This document shows positions 16,853-24,169 of a DNA stretch of 64,000 bases, piece after piece (position 1 is the first letter of the stretch; each line of letters starts with the position of its first letter). The translations under genes were made by a program, and so were the position numbers. The notes beneath the pieces were generated by a model. It searched no databases, was not told where the DNA came from, and saw only the letters and a program-made list of their open reading frames with translations. Source of the stretch: Alphaproteobacteria bacterium (GTDB lineage Bacteria > Pseudomonadota > Alphaproteobacteria > Micropepsales > Micropepsaceae); assembly GCA_028871795.1 (NCBI GenBank), contig JAGWMG010000013.1, positions 31,787 through 95,786 on the forward strand, written 5' to 3'.

Positions 16853-17850
16853 GGCGCGAGAAGCCTGTCGCCGGCGGCCAATCCGGAAAGGATTTCGATG
16901 CCGTCGCGCCGCTCGGGCGTATGGATCTCCTCCCCGCGCTGCACCGGCACGTCGATCGCTTCGCCCGTTGCCAGCCGCAGCTTGACGTAATCGATGCCGG
17001 AGCGCGTGACGATGAAGCGCGCCGGAACCACGATGGCCCGACGCCGGCCGGCCGACACCCAGACGCGGACCCGTTCGCCGACGAAATAATCGCTGAAGCC
17101 CGCCACCGTCGCATCCGCCACGACGCGGCCGTTGTCGATCTGGGGATAGACGAGCTTGATGGTGCCGAAACGCGGGCCATCGAGTCCCATATCGCTGCCG
17201 TCCAACCGGACCGGATCGCCGACATGGATATAGCGCGCATGGTGCTCGGGGATTTCGAGTCGCAGCACGAAATCCTGTTCCGCCACGGTTGCCACCGTGT
17301 CGCCCTGCATCAGCACGGTTCCAGCCGTGACGGGAACGGTAATCACGCGTCCCGCAGTCGGCGCCAGGATTTGGCCCTCGACCGTTTGCTGCTGGATGAC
17401 GGCCCTTTGCGCGTTCAGCGAGCGCACGTTCGATGCCGCGACGTTATAGGTCGTGCGCGCCTGATCGTAGGCATTCTTGGCGATGGCGCCTGCCGCGATG
17501 AGCCTCTGCGCGCGCTGATAGTCGAGCTGCGCCTGCGCCAGTTGCGCCTGCGCGGCCTGTACCTGCGCGCTGTAGGAATTCACCTGCAGCGCCAGCTTCG
17601 GGTCACCGACGGTAGCGATCAACTGCCCCTGCTCGACGCGGTCGCCCTGCTTGACGTGAAGTTCGATGATCGTGCCGCCGATCCGCGCCCGCGCCGGAAC
17701 GACATTTGCGGATTCGATGGTGGCAAACACCGCCTTTTCGTCGGCGACGGACGACTGCGCCACAAGATAGGTCGGCGGCGGGGGCGTCGCTTGGTGCACG
17801 GGTGCGCCAAATCCGAAGAATGCGAGAATGCCGGCGAAGAGATTTCTCAT
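16849..17850 (-). CDS. RND efflux periplasmic adaptor (HlyD/MFP family)
   Basis: 333 residues. An N-terminal hydrophobic segment (about 1-18) serves as signal or anchor. A split lipoyl domain (GGTIIELHVKQGDRVEQG near residue 60 and the second half near 165), a coiled-coil hairpin rich in Gln/Ala (about 80-150), and a beta-barrel domain follow. It bridges the inner-membrane RND pump to an outer-membrane channel. It begins 9 bp after the rhodanese stop and overlaps the pump gene by 4 bp, so the four genes from 18560 down to 13571 very probably form one transcript. Confidence 0.92.
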   Translation of the reverse strand: MRNLFAGILAFFGFGAPVHQATPPPPTYLVAQSSVADEKAVFATIESANVVPARARIGGTIIELHVKQGDRVEQGQLIATVGDPKLALQVNSYSAQVQAAQAQLAQAQLDYQRAQRLIAAGAIAKNAYDQARTTYNVAASNVRSLNAQRAVIQQQTVEGQILAPTAGRVITVPVTAGTVLMQGDTVATVAEQDFVLRLEIPEHHARYIHVGDPVRLDGSDMGLDGPRFGTIKLVYPQIDNGRVVADATVAGFSDYFVGERVRVWVSAGRRRAIVVPARFIVTRSGIDYVKLRLATGEAIDVPVQRGEEIHTPERRDGIEILSGLAAGDRLLAP

Positions 17851-17859
17851 TGGAGCACC

Positions 17860-18207
17860 TTATCGGCGGCGTATCCGGCCTGTTGAGGGATCGACGGCGA
17901 CGGTGGGAAGTCCGGCCGCCTTCCACGCCTGAAGGCCGCCCTTCAAATGGCCGTCGTGGCGCAGTCCCGCCTTTTTGCAGGCCGCGACGGCCTTTGCCGA
18001 GCGGATGCCGGAACCGCATTGGAAGACAACGGTGCGCCCGCCGCAGTCGGGCAGGGCGCGGGGATCGAAAGTGGAAAGCGGAAACAGTAGCGCGCCGGGA
18101 ATGCGCTCCGCCGCATATTCATGCGGTTCGCGCACATCGATCAGAAGGATGGCGTCGTTTTCAAGCCCGCGCGCCACGTCGGCGGCGGTCAGATTCCTGA
18201 TTGTCAT
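17860..18207 (-). CDS. Single-domain rhodanese (sulfurtransferase)
   Basis: 115 residues from the ATG at 18207, which overlaps the repressor stop by 4 bp. It is one rhodanese domain: LLIDVREPHEY near the start, GALLFPL, and the active-site loop CGSGIRS with the catalytic Cys near residue 71. Rhodaneses move sulfane sulfur between thiols, for example from persulfides or thiosulfate. In Escherichia coli YgaP the rhodanese domain is fused to a DUF2892-like membrane anchor; here the anchor-like protein is encoded separately on the other side of the promoter. No signal peptide, so cytoplasmic. Confidence 0.93.
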   Translation of the reverse strand: MTIRNLTAADVARGLENDAILLIDVREPHEYAAERIPGALLFPLSTFDPRALPDCGGRTVVFQCGSGIRSAKAVAACKKAGLRHDGHLKGGLQAWKAAGLPTVAVDPSTGRIRRR

Positions 18208-18560
18208 TGGCGCGCTTTCCTGTTGGATGCTGCGGTGTGCACGGGCTTGCAGATCGACGCCGGAGCGCAATAGATTTGATAGAGCGTCTCCAGCAGCTTC
18301 CGTGCCGGCGCGCTGGCGATCGCGTACCAGATCGTCTGTCCGTCGCGCCGGGTGGAAACGAGGCCGTCCTTGCGCAGCAGGGCGAGGTGCTGAGACACCG
18401 TCGAATCGCGCAGCGAGAGGAAGCCCGCGAGCTCGCCCACCGAACGTTCGCCGTCAATCAACTGGCAGAGGATGGTCAGGCGGTGCCGGTTGGCGATCGC
18501 CTTGAGGAGTTCCTCGGCTTCGCCCGCGGAGGTCAGCATCTGGTCGGGATTAATTTTCAT
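18204..18560 (-). CDS. bigR: ArsR-family repressor, BigR/SqrR-like persulfide sensor
   Basis: 118 residues from the ATG at 18560. Winged-helix ArsR fold; the recognition helix contains STVSQHLALLRKDGLV. Cys32 (TILCQL) and Cys98 (QIYCAP) are 66 residues apart, the same spacing as the two sensing cysteines of SqrR (Cys41/Cys107 as known from Rhodobacter), and the surrounding ILC-L--GERSVGEL is characteristic. These proteins release DNA when the cysteines form a tetrasulfide or disulfide. A third Cys at 104 is extra. The typical metal-site ELCVCDL motif of arsenic sensors is absent. It should bind the palindrome 8 bp upstream of its own start. Confidence 0.88.
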   Translation of the reverse strand: MKINPDQMLTSAGEAEELLKAIANRHRLTILCQLIDGERSVGELAGFLSLRDSTVSQHLALLRKDGLVSTRRDGQTIWYAIASAPARKLLETLYQIYCAPASICKPVHTAASNRKARQ

Positions 18561-18567
18561 ACTTGCG

Positions 18568-18589
18568 TATATACGATATAGCGTATATA
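18568..18589. promoter_or_regulatory. Palindromic operator between bigR and the DUF2892 gene
   Basis: TATATACG (18568-18575) and CGTATATA (18582-18589) are perfect 8-bp inverted repeats with a 6-nt spacer. The same stretch also holds a direct repeat GCGTATATA at 18565 and 18581. It sits between divergent genes, 8 bp from the repressor start, in an AT-rich island in GC-rich DNA. It is the obvious binding site for the ArsR-type protein and probably overlaps both promoters. Confidence 0.75.
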
Positions 18590-18632
18590 TAGTCAAGCGC
18601 CGAGATCAGACGTTCAAAAGGAGAACCCAGCC

Positions 18633-18836
18633 ATGAACATCGATCGTGCCGTCTTCGCCTTTGCCGGAAGCGTCGTGCTTGCGGGACTGGCGCTTGCACA
18701 GCTCTACAGCCCCTGGTGGCTGTTGTTGACCGCCTTTGCCGGCCTCAACATGTTTCAGGCCGCCTTCACGGGCTTCTGTCTTGCTGCCGTCGCGTTCCGA
18801 AAGCTGGGCCTGAAGCCGGGAAACGCGTTCGCTTGA
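18633..18836 (+). CDS. DUF2892 (YgaP-like) small membrane protein
   Basis: 67 residues with two membrane spans (about 8-28 and 32-52), beginning MNIDRAVFAFAGS. This matches DUF2892, the membrane segment also found at the C-terminus of YgaP. GFCLAA with one Cys lies in the second span. A strong ribosome-binding site (AAGGAG) precedes the start. It is divergent from bigR and the rhodanese, and shares the palindromic operator, so it likely belongs to the same sulfide/persulfide response. The function of the domain is not firmly established. Confidence 0.88.
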   Translation: MNIDRAVFAFAGSVVLAGLALAQLYSPWWLLLTAFAGLNMFQAAFTGFCLAAVAFRKLGLKPGNAFA

Positions 18837-18889
18837 GGTCCGGCCCCTGCGTCCGGCCGAAGCAAACGTTTTGCCGCTTCGAGCGATAA

Positions 18890-19444
18890 TCAGGAACCCA
18901 CCACCGCGAGCATCCGCGCGGCGCTGTCTCCCAGCCCGTGGAAGGTATGGGGATGCGAGGAATCGAGATAGGCGCTGTCGCCTTGTTCCAGCCTGTAGCG
19001 GCGGCCGTCGTAGAACAGCTCCACCGCGCCCTCGACGACGTACACGAATTCCTGCCCGTCATGGGTGATCGGCACGCCCCGGGCCGCCTTGGGATCGAAG
19101 CGCAAGAGGAAAGGCTCCATCACATGCCCCGCGGTGCCGGGCCGGGTCAGCGAACCGTAGGCGTAGCTCTGCTCGGTGTCGCCCTGTTCGCCCGAGAGCG
19201 AATCGCCAGAGCGGCAGATCGTCAGGGATTCGGAAACCGTGCCGCCGCCGTGCAGCAGTCCTTCGATCTTCGATCCGAGCACGCGCGAGAGCTGTATCAC
19301 CGCGCCGATGGAGGGAACGGCGCGGCCCTCCTCGTAGGCGCCGAGCCGCTCCGCGTCGATGCCGGTCAGCTTGCACACCTGCGCGAGCGTCAGGTCCTGC
19401 GCCTCGCGCAGCTTCTTGATCCTTTCGCCGACATACTTTCTCAT
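18890..19444 (-). CDS. XRE-family regulator with cupin domain
   Basis: 184 residues. A helix-turn-helix of the XRE type spans about 8-62 (LTLAQVCKLTGID with recognition segment following). A cupin sensor domain covers about 110-180, with the HPHTF metal-site motif near the end. Proteins of this architecture sense a small molecule and control nearby catabolic genes. It starts 24 bp after the stop of the oxidoreductase beta subunit and reads in the same direction, so it is probably the last gene of that operon. The ligand is unknown. Confidence 0.9.
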   Translation of the reverse strand: MRKYVGERIKKLREAQDLTLAQVCKLTGIDAERLGAYEEGRAVPSIGAVIQLSRVLGSKIEGLLHGGGTVSESLTICRSGDSLSGEQGDTEQSYAYGSLTRPGTAGHVMEPFLLRFDPKAARGVPITHDGQEFVYVVEGAVELFYDGRRYRLEQGDSAYLDSSHPHTFHGLGDSAARMLAVVGS

Positions 19445-19468
19445 GGGCGGTCCTCGATGTTGATCGGA

Positions 19469-20398
19469 TCAGGCGTTGCGCCGGGCAGGAACGATCCTGC
19501 CTGAGAGCGCGCGCAGATTCTGCCAGGTGCGGTCTATGGCCGGGCGCAGGTCGGAGGCCGCGAGCCCCGATTTCTGGAAGCGGCGCTGCAAGGACAAATA
19601 CATATTCAGAGCTTCGTCGGAGAAATCCGGCTCGATGTTCACTACATAGCGCCTGCCGTCGAAGATTTCGTACACCGGGAACAGGCCGGAACGCACCGCC
19701 AACCGCACCAGTTCCAGGCCCAGCGCAGGCTCCGACTTCCATCCGGTGGGACAAGGCGAGAGCACATGCAGAAAGCGGAAGCCCTTGAGATCGAGCGCCA
19801 AACGCAGCTTGCGAAGGGTGTCCTCCGCGTGGGCGAGCGATAGCGAGGCGGCGTATGGGATGCGGTGCGCCGCCATGACGGCGAGGATGTCCTTTTTCTG
19901 TTCCGCTTTGCCATCGGGCGTGTTGGTCGTGACGGCGCCGGCAGGGGTGGCGGAAGAACGCTGTCCGCCGGTGTTGCCGTAGATCTCGTTGTCGTAGCAG
20001 ATGTAGAGCACGTCCTCGTTGCGTTCCGCCGCCGCCGACAAGCTGGCAAAACCGATGTCGAAGGTGCCGCCGTCTCCGGCCAGACAAATCACGCGCAGGT
20101 CTTCCCCGTTGAGCTGCGCCACGCTGGCAACCCCGCTCGCCGATGCGGGGGCCGAAGCGAAGGTGGTCATCAGCGTGGGTACGCCAAAGGTGCTCTGCGG
20201 AAAGGTTCCGCCGGCTACCGCCGCGCAGCTGGCCGGAATGATGAGCTGCACGGGCCGCTCCGCCACGGCGTGCCGCAGCATCTGCATCAGGTTGGACATG
20301 CCGCAGCCGCCGCAGTTGGTGTTGCCCTTGCGAAACAGGGGTTCGGCGCGATCCAAAGCAGTCTGCACCATACCGCCAAGTGCCGGTTCGTTCATCAC
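19469..20398 (-). CDS. 2-oxoacid:acceptor oxidoreductase, beta subunit (TPP-binding)
   Basis: 309 residues of the PorB family. NCGGCGMSN near residue 25 and a Cys in the SPCPTGW segment supply iron-sulfur ligands; GDGGTFDIGF near residue 112 and DNEIYGNTGGQRS near residue 145 form the thiamine-diphosphate and Mg site. The enzyme decarboxylates a 2-oxoacid to its acyl-CoA and reduces a low-potential acceptor. The sequence is closest in style to pyruvate or phenylglyoxylate oxidoreductases; the substrate cannot be fixed by eye. It overlaps the alpha-subunit gene by 4 bp. Confidence 0.88.
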   Translation of the reverse strand: MMNEPALGGMVQTALDRAEPLFRKGNTNCGGCGMSNLMQMLRHAVAERPVQLIIPASCAAVAGGTFPQSTFGVPTLMTTFASAPASASGVASVAQLNGEDLRVICLAGDGGTFDIGFASLSAAAERNEDVLYICYDNEIYGNTGGQRSSATPAGAVTTNTPDGKAEQKKDILAVMAAHRIPYAASLSLAHAEDTLRKLRLALDLKGFRFLHVLSPCPTGWKSEPALGLELVRLAVRSGLFPVYEIFDGRRYVVNIEPDFSDEALNMYLSLQRRFQKSGLAASDLRPAIDRTWQNLRALSGRIVPARRNA

Positions 20399-21555
20399 AG
20401 GGCCTCCATCATGGACGGCGCACCCGCCGTTTCACGCGGCTCAAGGTCGGCCAGCATGGCGACGATGTGCTCGGGACGCACGTCTCCCCCGCCCAGCCCC
20501 GCCATATAGTTCTGCACCACCGCGCCAGCGTCCGCGAGGCTGCGGGTTTCCGACCACAGCACGCCCCCGAGCCCCAGGCTGATATTGCGGTCGATCACGG
20601 CGATCCGCTGCTTGCCGGCATAGCACGCCCGGATCGCCTCGACCGGCAGCGGGCGGAACAGGCGCACGCGCAGCGCGCCCACCCGTTGCCCCTCGGCGCG
20701 CAGTCTATCCACCACGCGTTCGGCGGTGGCGCCGATGGTGCCCATCGAGACGATCAGGGTTTGGGCATCCTCGGTGCGGTAAGCTTCAACGGCATCAGCC
20801 GGGCGGCGGCCGAAGATGACCTCGAACTCGTTTTGGATTTCGGCGTAGATCCGCGGCACTTCCAGCATGGCGCTGTGGTGCTGCCAGCGATGCATTTCGG
20901 TCTGATGCGGAATTTCGATCTGCCCCAACGTATGGGGCACATCGCCCAAACGATGGGGGATGTCGGTCGGCGGCAGAAAGTCGTCCACCTGCGCCTGCTC
21001 GGGAATCTGGGTCTGGGCCACGGTGTGCGAGAGGATGAAACCTTCCATGTTGACCATCGCCGGCATCATCACGCGCCGGTCCTCCGCCAGCCTGAAGGCG
21101 CAGAGCACGGTATCGAAAAGCTCCTGATTGTCGGCGCAGTAGAACTGGATCAAGCCGTGGTCGCGCAACGTCAGGGCATCGCTGTGATCGGCCCAGATAT
21201 TCCAGGGCGGACCCAGGGTGCGGTTGGCCACCGCCAGCACCACCGGCAAGCGCAAACACGCCGCGGCGACGCAGTTTTCGACCATGTAAGCCAGGCCGTT
21301 GGAGGATGTCGCGGTAAACGTCCGGGCGCCGGCAGAAGCGGCGCCGATGCAGACGCCCATCGCGCTGTGCTCGCTCTCTACCCGGACGACCCGGCCCTTC
21401 TCGATCTTCTGCTGACAGAGGTACTCCATGCATTCGGTCGAGGGTGTGATTGGATAAACGCCGCTGCAGAAGCCGCGGCCAAAGCGGTTGGCGCGTGCCG
21501 CCAGGGTCGCCGCCAGGGCGGCGCCATGATTGGCGCTCAACAGTTCGACGGTCAT
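20395..21555 (-). CDS. 2-oxoacid:acceptor oxidoreductase, alpha subunit
   Basis: 386 residues of the PorA family. YPITPSTE near residue 34 and VESEHSAMG near residue 60 mark the pyrimidine-binding domain I. A second domain near 270-370 (TLIVSMGTIGATAERV) is the transketolase C-terminal-like part. It pairs with the beta subunit to build the active site. The start overlaps the fused subunit upstream by 4 bp and its own stop overlaps the beta gene by 4 bp, so all three are translated as one coupled unit. Confidence 0.9.
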   Translation of the reverse strand: MTVELLSANHGAALAATLAARANRFGRGFCSGVYPITPSTECMEYLCQQKIEKGRVVRVESEHSAMGVCIGAASAGARTFTATSSNGLAYMVENCVAAACLRLPVVLAVANRTLGPPWNIWADHSDALTLRDHGLIQFYCADNQELFDTVLCAFRLAEDRRVMMPAMVNMEGFILSHTVAQTQIPEQAQVDDFLPPTDIPHRLGDVPHTLGQIEIPHQTEMHRWQHHSAMLEVPRIYAEIQNEFEVIFGRRPADAVEAYRTEDAQTLIVSMGTIGATAERVVDRLRAEGQRVGALRVRLFRPLPVEAIRACYAGKQRIAVIDRNISLGLGGVLWSETRSLADAGAVVQNYMAGLGGGDVRPEHIVAMLADLEPRETAGAPSMMEAL

Positions 21556-23828
21556 GCGCTCACCTTTTGCCGGTTCTTTTCCTGCATCTCCATCGCGCTA
21601 CGCGGGCATTCGGCCACGCACATGCTGCAGCCCTTGCAGTAATCGCCGTCGATGCGATAACCGTCTTCACTGCGAACGATCACGCCGTCCGGACAAGAGA
21701 TCAGGCAGGTATCGCACTTCGTGCAATGGCCGCAGGAAAAGCAGCGCCCCGCTTCTTCCGGACCTGCCAGACCAAGATTGACTTCTTCGAAGGTAAGCGC
21801 GGAAGGCCTGAATTGCCTATCCGTTTGCGGTGGCGCCACGTCGAAATGAGAAAAGCGTATCTGCCCCGGCGCCACCGGCTCGGCGCCGCGGCTCGGCGCT
21901 TCACTCGGCCCGGCGTCGGGATTCGCCAGAACGGCCAGCGCGGCCCGTCGCCCGTTGCCGATGGCATGGGTGACCGTGCCGTCGCCGGTCGCGCAGTCCC
22001 CGGCGAACCAGACGGGGAGCAGGCGCTTGCCCTCGAAGGCGCGACCCTCGCGCATCGTCCAGCCGTCAGGCAGGAGATCGAGTTCGCTCTTCTGGCCGAG
22101 TGCCAGCAGAACCTTGTCGCAGGCCAGCCTCGACGTGCGTTGCGTGACCAGCGGACGGCGGCGGCCGCTGACATCGGGGGGGCCGGGTTCGACCTCCGCG
22201 ATCACCATGGCAGACACGGTACCGCTACCGCTGAATTCGACCGGTTGGCGGTGCAGGTGAAGCTGCACGCCTTCGCGCTCGGCGTCGTCGATCTCTTCGA
22301 CGATGGCGGGCATGTCCTCGCGGCTGCGGCGGTAAACGATTTTCACCGACGCGGCGCCGCAGCGCAGCGCGCTGCGGGCGCAATCGATCGCGGTGTTGCC
22401 GCCGCCGATCACCACGACGTTTCCCATGAGCGCGACGCCGCCGCGTTTGATGCGGTCGAGAAAGTCGAGGCCTTGCTCTACGCCGTCCAGACTCTCGCCC
22501 TCCGCTTTCAGGTCGAGGGCCTGCCCAAAGCCGACACAGACAATCACGGCATCGAAGTCCTGCCGCAGACGCCGGAGATCGTCCACGCGGGAATTGCAGC
22601 GCGCTTCGACGCCCAGCTTCAAGATGCGTTCGACATCGCGCTTGAGCGCCTCGGGCGGCAGGCGAAATGCCGGAATGCCGTTGCGCAGGACGCCGCCCAG
22701 CGCCGGGCCGGCCTCGTAAATCGTGACCGCGTGCCCGCGCAGGGCGAGCTGGTAGGCGGCGCTCAATCCTGCCGGTCCGCCGCCGACCACGGCAACGCGC
22801 AGGGGCTGCGCCGCCGTTTGCGGCAACGGCTCCAGCGCAGAGTGGTCGGCAATCCAGCGCTCGAGACTGCGGATGTTCACCGCGCCGTCGAATACCTGGC
22901 GGTTGCAGGCCTGCATGCACGGCGCCGGGCAGACGCGACCGCATACCGAGGGCAGCGGCTGGGTGCGCAGCAAAATCGCCGCCGCCGCCTCGGCACCGTT
23001 GTTCTTCAGGGCCTGGACGAATCCCACCACGTCGTTTCCGGCCGGACAGGCGAGATTGCAGGGTGCCGGGTGGTCGCCGTAAACGGGCGCCTGGTTGCTC
23101 CACGATCCGGTTCTGAGATTCGGGGGGAAATCCGTGCTGTGGCCGGGAATGGTCCCAACGGCGGCGGGGCCGGCCGTCGGCGCGGATACGCCGGGACCGT
23201 CATTCGTTCGAACCGGTTCGCAGACCCGCACCCGCTCGTAGGCATGTTGCGCGGCCGGCAGATCGCCGCTCAGCCCCAGCGAGGCATAGGCTTTTTCCAG
23301 CACCGTCAGGGGCAACTCCAGCAAGCGGGCATAGGCGCCGAGGATGGTCGTGTTGATGATGACCACCGAACTCGAGCCGATGCCTTGCTCGCGCGCGATC
23401 GCGGTGGCGTCGATCACACCGAAGCGATAGTGCTCGAAGCGGCCGGCGTAGCTATCCAGACCGGCGTCGGTGTTCAGCAGCAGCAGGGAACCCGGCGCGA
23501 CTCCTTCCAGGATCTGAGTTCCCATGAGTCCTTCATCGAGAACGATCAGATGATTCGGCCGGTAGACCTTGTTGCGGTTGCCGATGGCAAAACGGTCGAC
23601 GCGGGTATAGGCCTGCACCGGCGCGCCCGAGCGCTCGCTGCCGTAATCGCCGAAGGTCTGCACGTGCAGGCCCATCTCGGTGAACAGCGCGGCGATCAGT
23701 TTCGCGCAGGTGACGCCGCCTTGGCCTCCGCGGCCGTGCACGCGCACTTCCAGCGGCAACCTCAAGCCGACAGGCAAAGGAATACTCGCGGCTGTGGCCG
23801 AAGAATCGGCCGGATACTTGTATTTCAT
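21552..23828 (-). CDS. Fused gamma subunit + GltD-like flavoprotein + ferredoxin
   Basis: 758 residues from the ATG at 23828, chosen because GGGAG lies 6-7 nt upstream; an earlier in-frame start at 23903 lacks such a site. Domains: PorG-like gamma subunit (about 25-205, HGRGGQGGVT at 31-40, YGSERSG); a GltD-like module (about 250-660) with Cys clusters CNLACP and CGRVCPAPCMQAC, a FAD motif VVGGGPAG and an NAD(P) motif VIGGGNTA; and a two-cluster ferredoxin tail near 695-745 (CGHCTKCDTC and CKGCSMC). The layout implies direct electron transfer from the 2-oxoacid to NAD(P)+, as in the separate-subunit phenylglyoxylate:NAD oxidoreductase. Fusion of all three is notable. Confidence 0.85.
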   Translation of the reverse strand: MKYKYPADSSATAASIPLPVGLRLPLEVRVHGRGGQGGVTCAKLIAALFTEMGLHVQTFGDYGSERSGAPVQAYTRVDRFAIGNRNKVYRPNHLIVLDEGLMGTQILEGVAPGSLLLLNTDAGLDSYAGRFEHYRFGVIDATAIAREQGIGSSSVVIINTTILGAYARLLELPLTVLEKAYASLGLSGDLPAAQHAYERVRVCEPVRTNDGPGVSAPTAGPAAVGTIPGHSTDFPPNLRTGSWSNQAPVYGDHPAPCNLACPAGNDVVGFVQALKNNGAEAAAAILLRTQPLPSVCGRVCPAPCMQACNRQVFDGAVNIRSLERWIADHSALEPLPQTAAQPLRVAVVGGGPAGLSAAYQLALRGHAVTIYEAGPALGGVLRNGIPAFRLPPEALKRDVERILKLGVEARCNSRVDDLRRLRQDFDAVIVCVGFGQALDLKAEGESLDGVEQGLDFLDRIKRGGVALMGNVVVIGGGNTAIDCARSALRCGAASVKIVYRRSREDMPAIVEEIDDAEREGVQLHLHRQPVEFSGSGTVSAMVIAEVEPGPPDVSGRRRPLVTQRTSRLACDKVLLALGQKSELDLLPDGWTMREGRAFEGKRLLPVWFAGDCATGDGTVTHAIGNGRRAALAVLANPDAGPSEAPSRGAEPVAPGQIRFSHFDVAPPQTDRQFRPSALTFEEVNLGLAGPEEAGRCFSCGHCTKCDTCLISCPDGVIVRSEDGYRIDGDYCKGCSMCVAECPRSAMEMQEKNRQKVSA

Positions 23829-24048
23829 CAAATCTCCCGCCTTCCCGAGGTATTGTCCGGCCAAACCTCCATTGGGCTTTGGGCTCAAACGTACTTGGCG
23901 CAACGCCGATTTATATGCGTAATATCAATGCCGCCCTGCCGTCGCCGTCGCGTAAGATTATGAGGTTTGCGAAGCGTGCCGCACGCTCAACCGTCAAAAT
24001 ATGGCGACCCGACTGAAATTTTGTACCAGCAAAATGAAGACTCGTTCC

Positions 24049-24125
24049 TGGCGACCCCGGGAAGACTCGAACTTCCGGCCTACGGTTTAGGAAACCGCCG
24101 CTCTATCCTGCTGAGCTACGGGGTC
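24049..24125 (-). tRNA. tRNA-Arg (CCT anticodon)
   Basis: Reading the minus strand, the acceptor arm is GACCCCG with CGGGGTC, the D-stem GCTC/GAGC, and the anticodon loop TTCCTAA between GCGGT and ACCGT, giving anticodon CCT (codon AGG). The T-arm is GGAAG-TTCGAGT-CTTCC, the discriminator is G73, and CCA is encoded at 24051-24049. The total is 77 nt with CCA. Confidence 0.95.
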
Positions 24126-24169
24126 GCGCGCCGGGAAACTGCCCTTAAGCGCCGTTCTTGGCAAGAGTC

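Noticed and set aside
14954..16990. Plus-strand frame of 678 codons opposite the RND permease
   Set aside because: Composition typical of an antisense shadow, no recognisable domains.
13395..17240. Long minus-strand frame of about 1280 codons over the RND genes
   Set aside because: It is a shifted frame of the RND pump and adaptor; only the other frames carry the known family motifs.
18837..18889. GTCCGGCC repeated twice between convergent genes as a terminator
   Set aside because: It is a direct, not inverted, repeat and cannot form the required hairpin.
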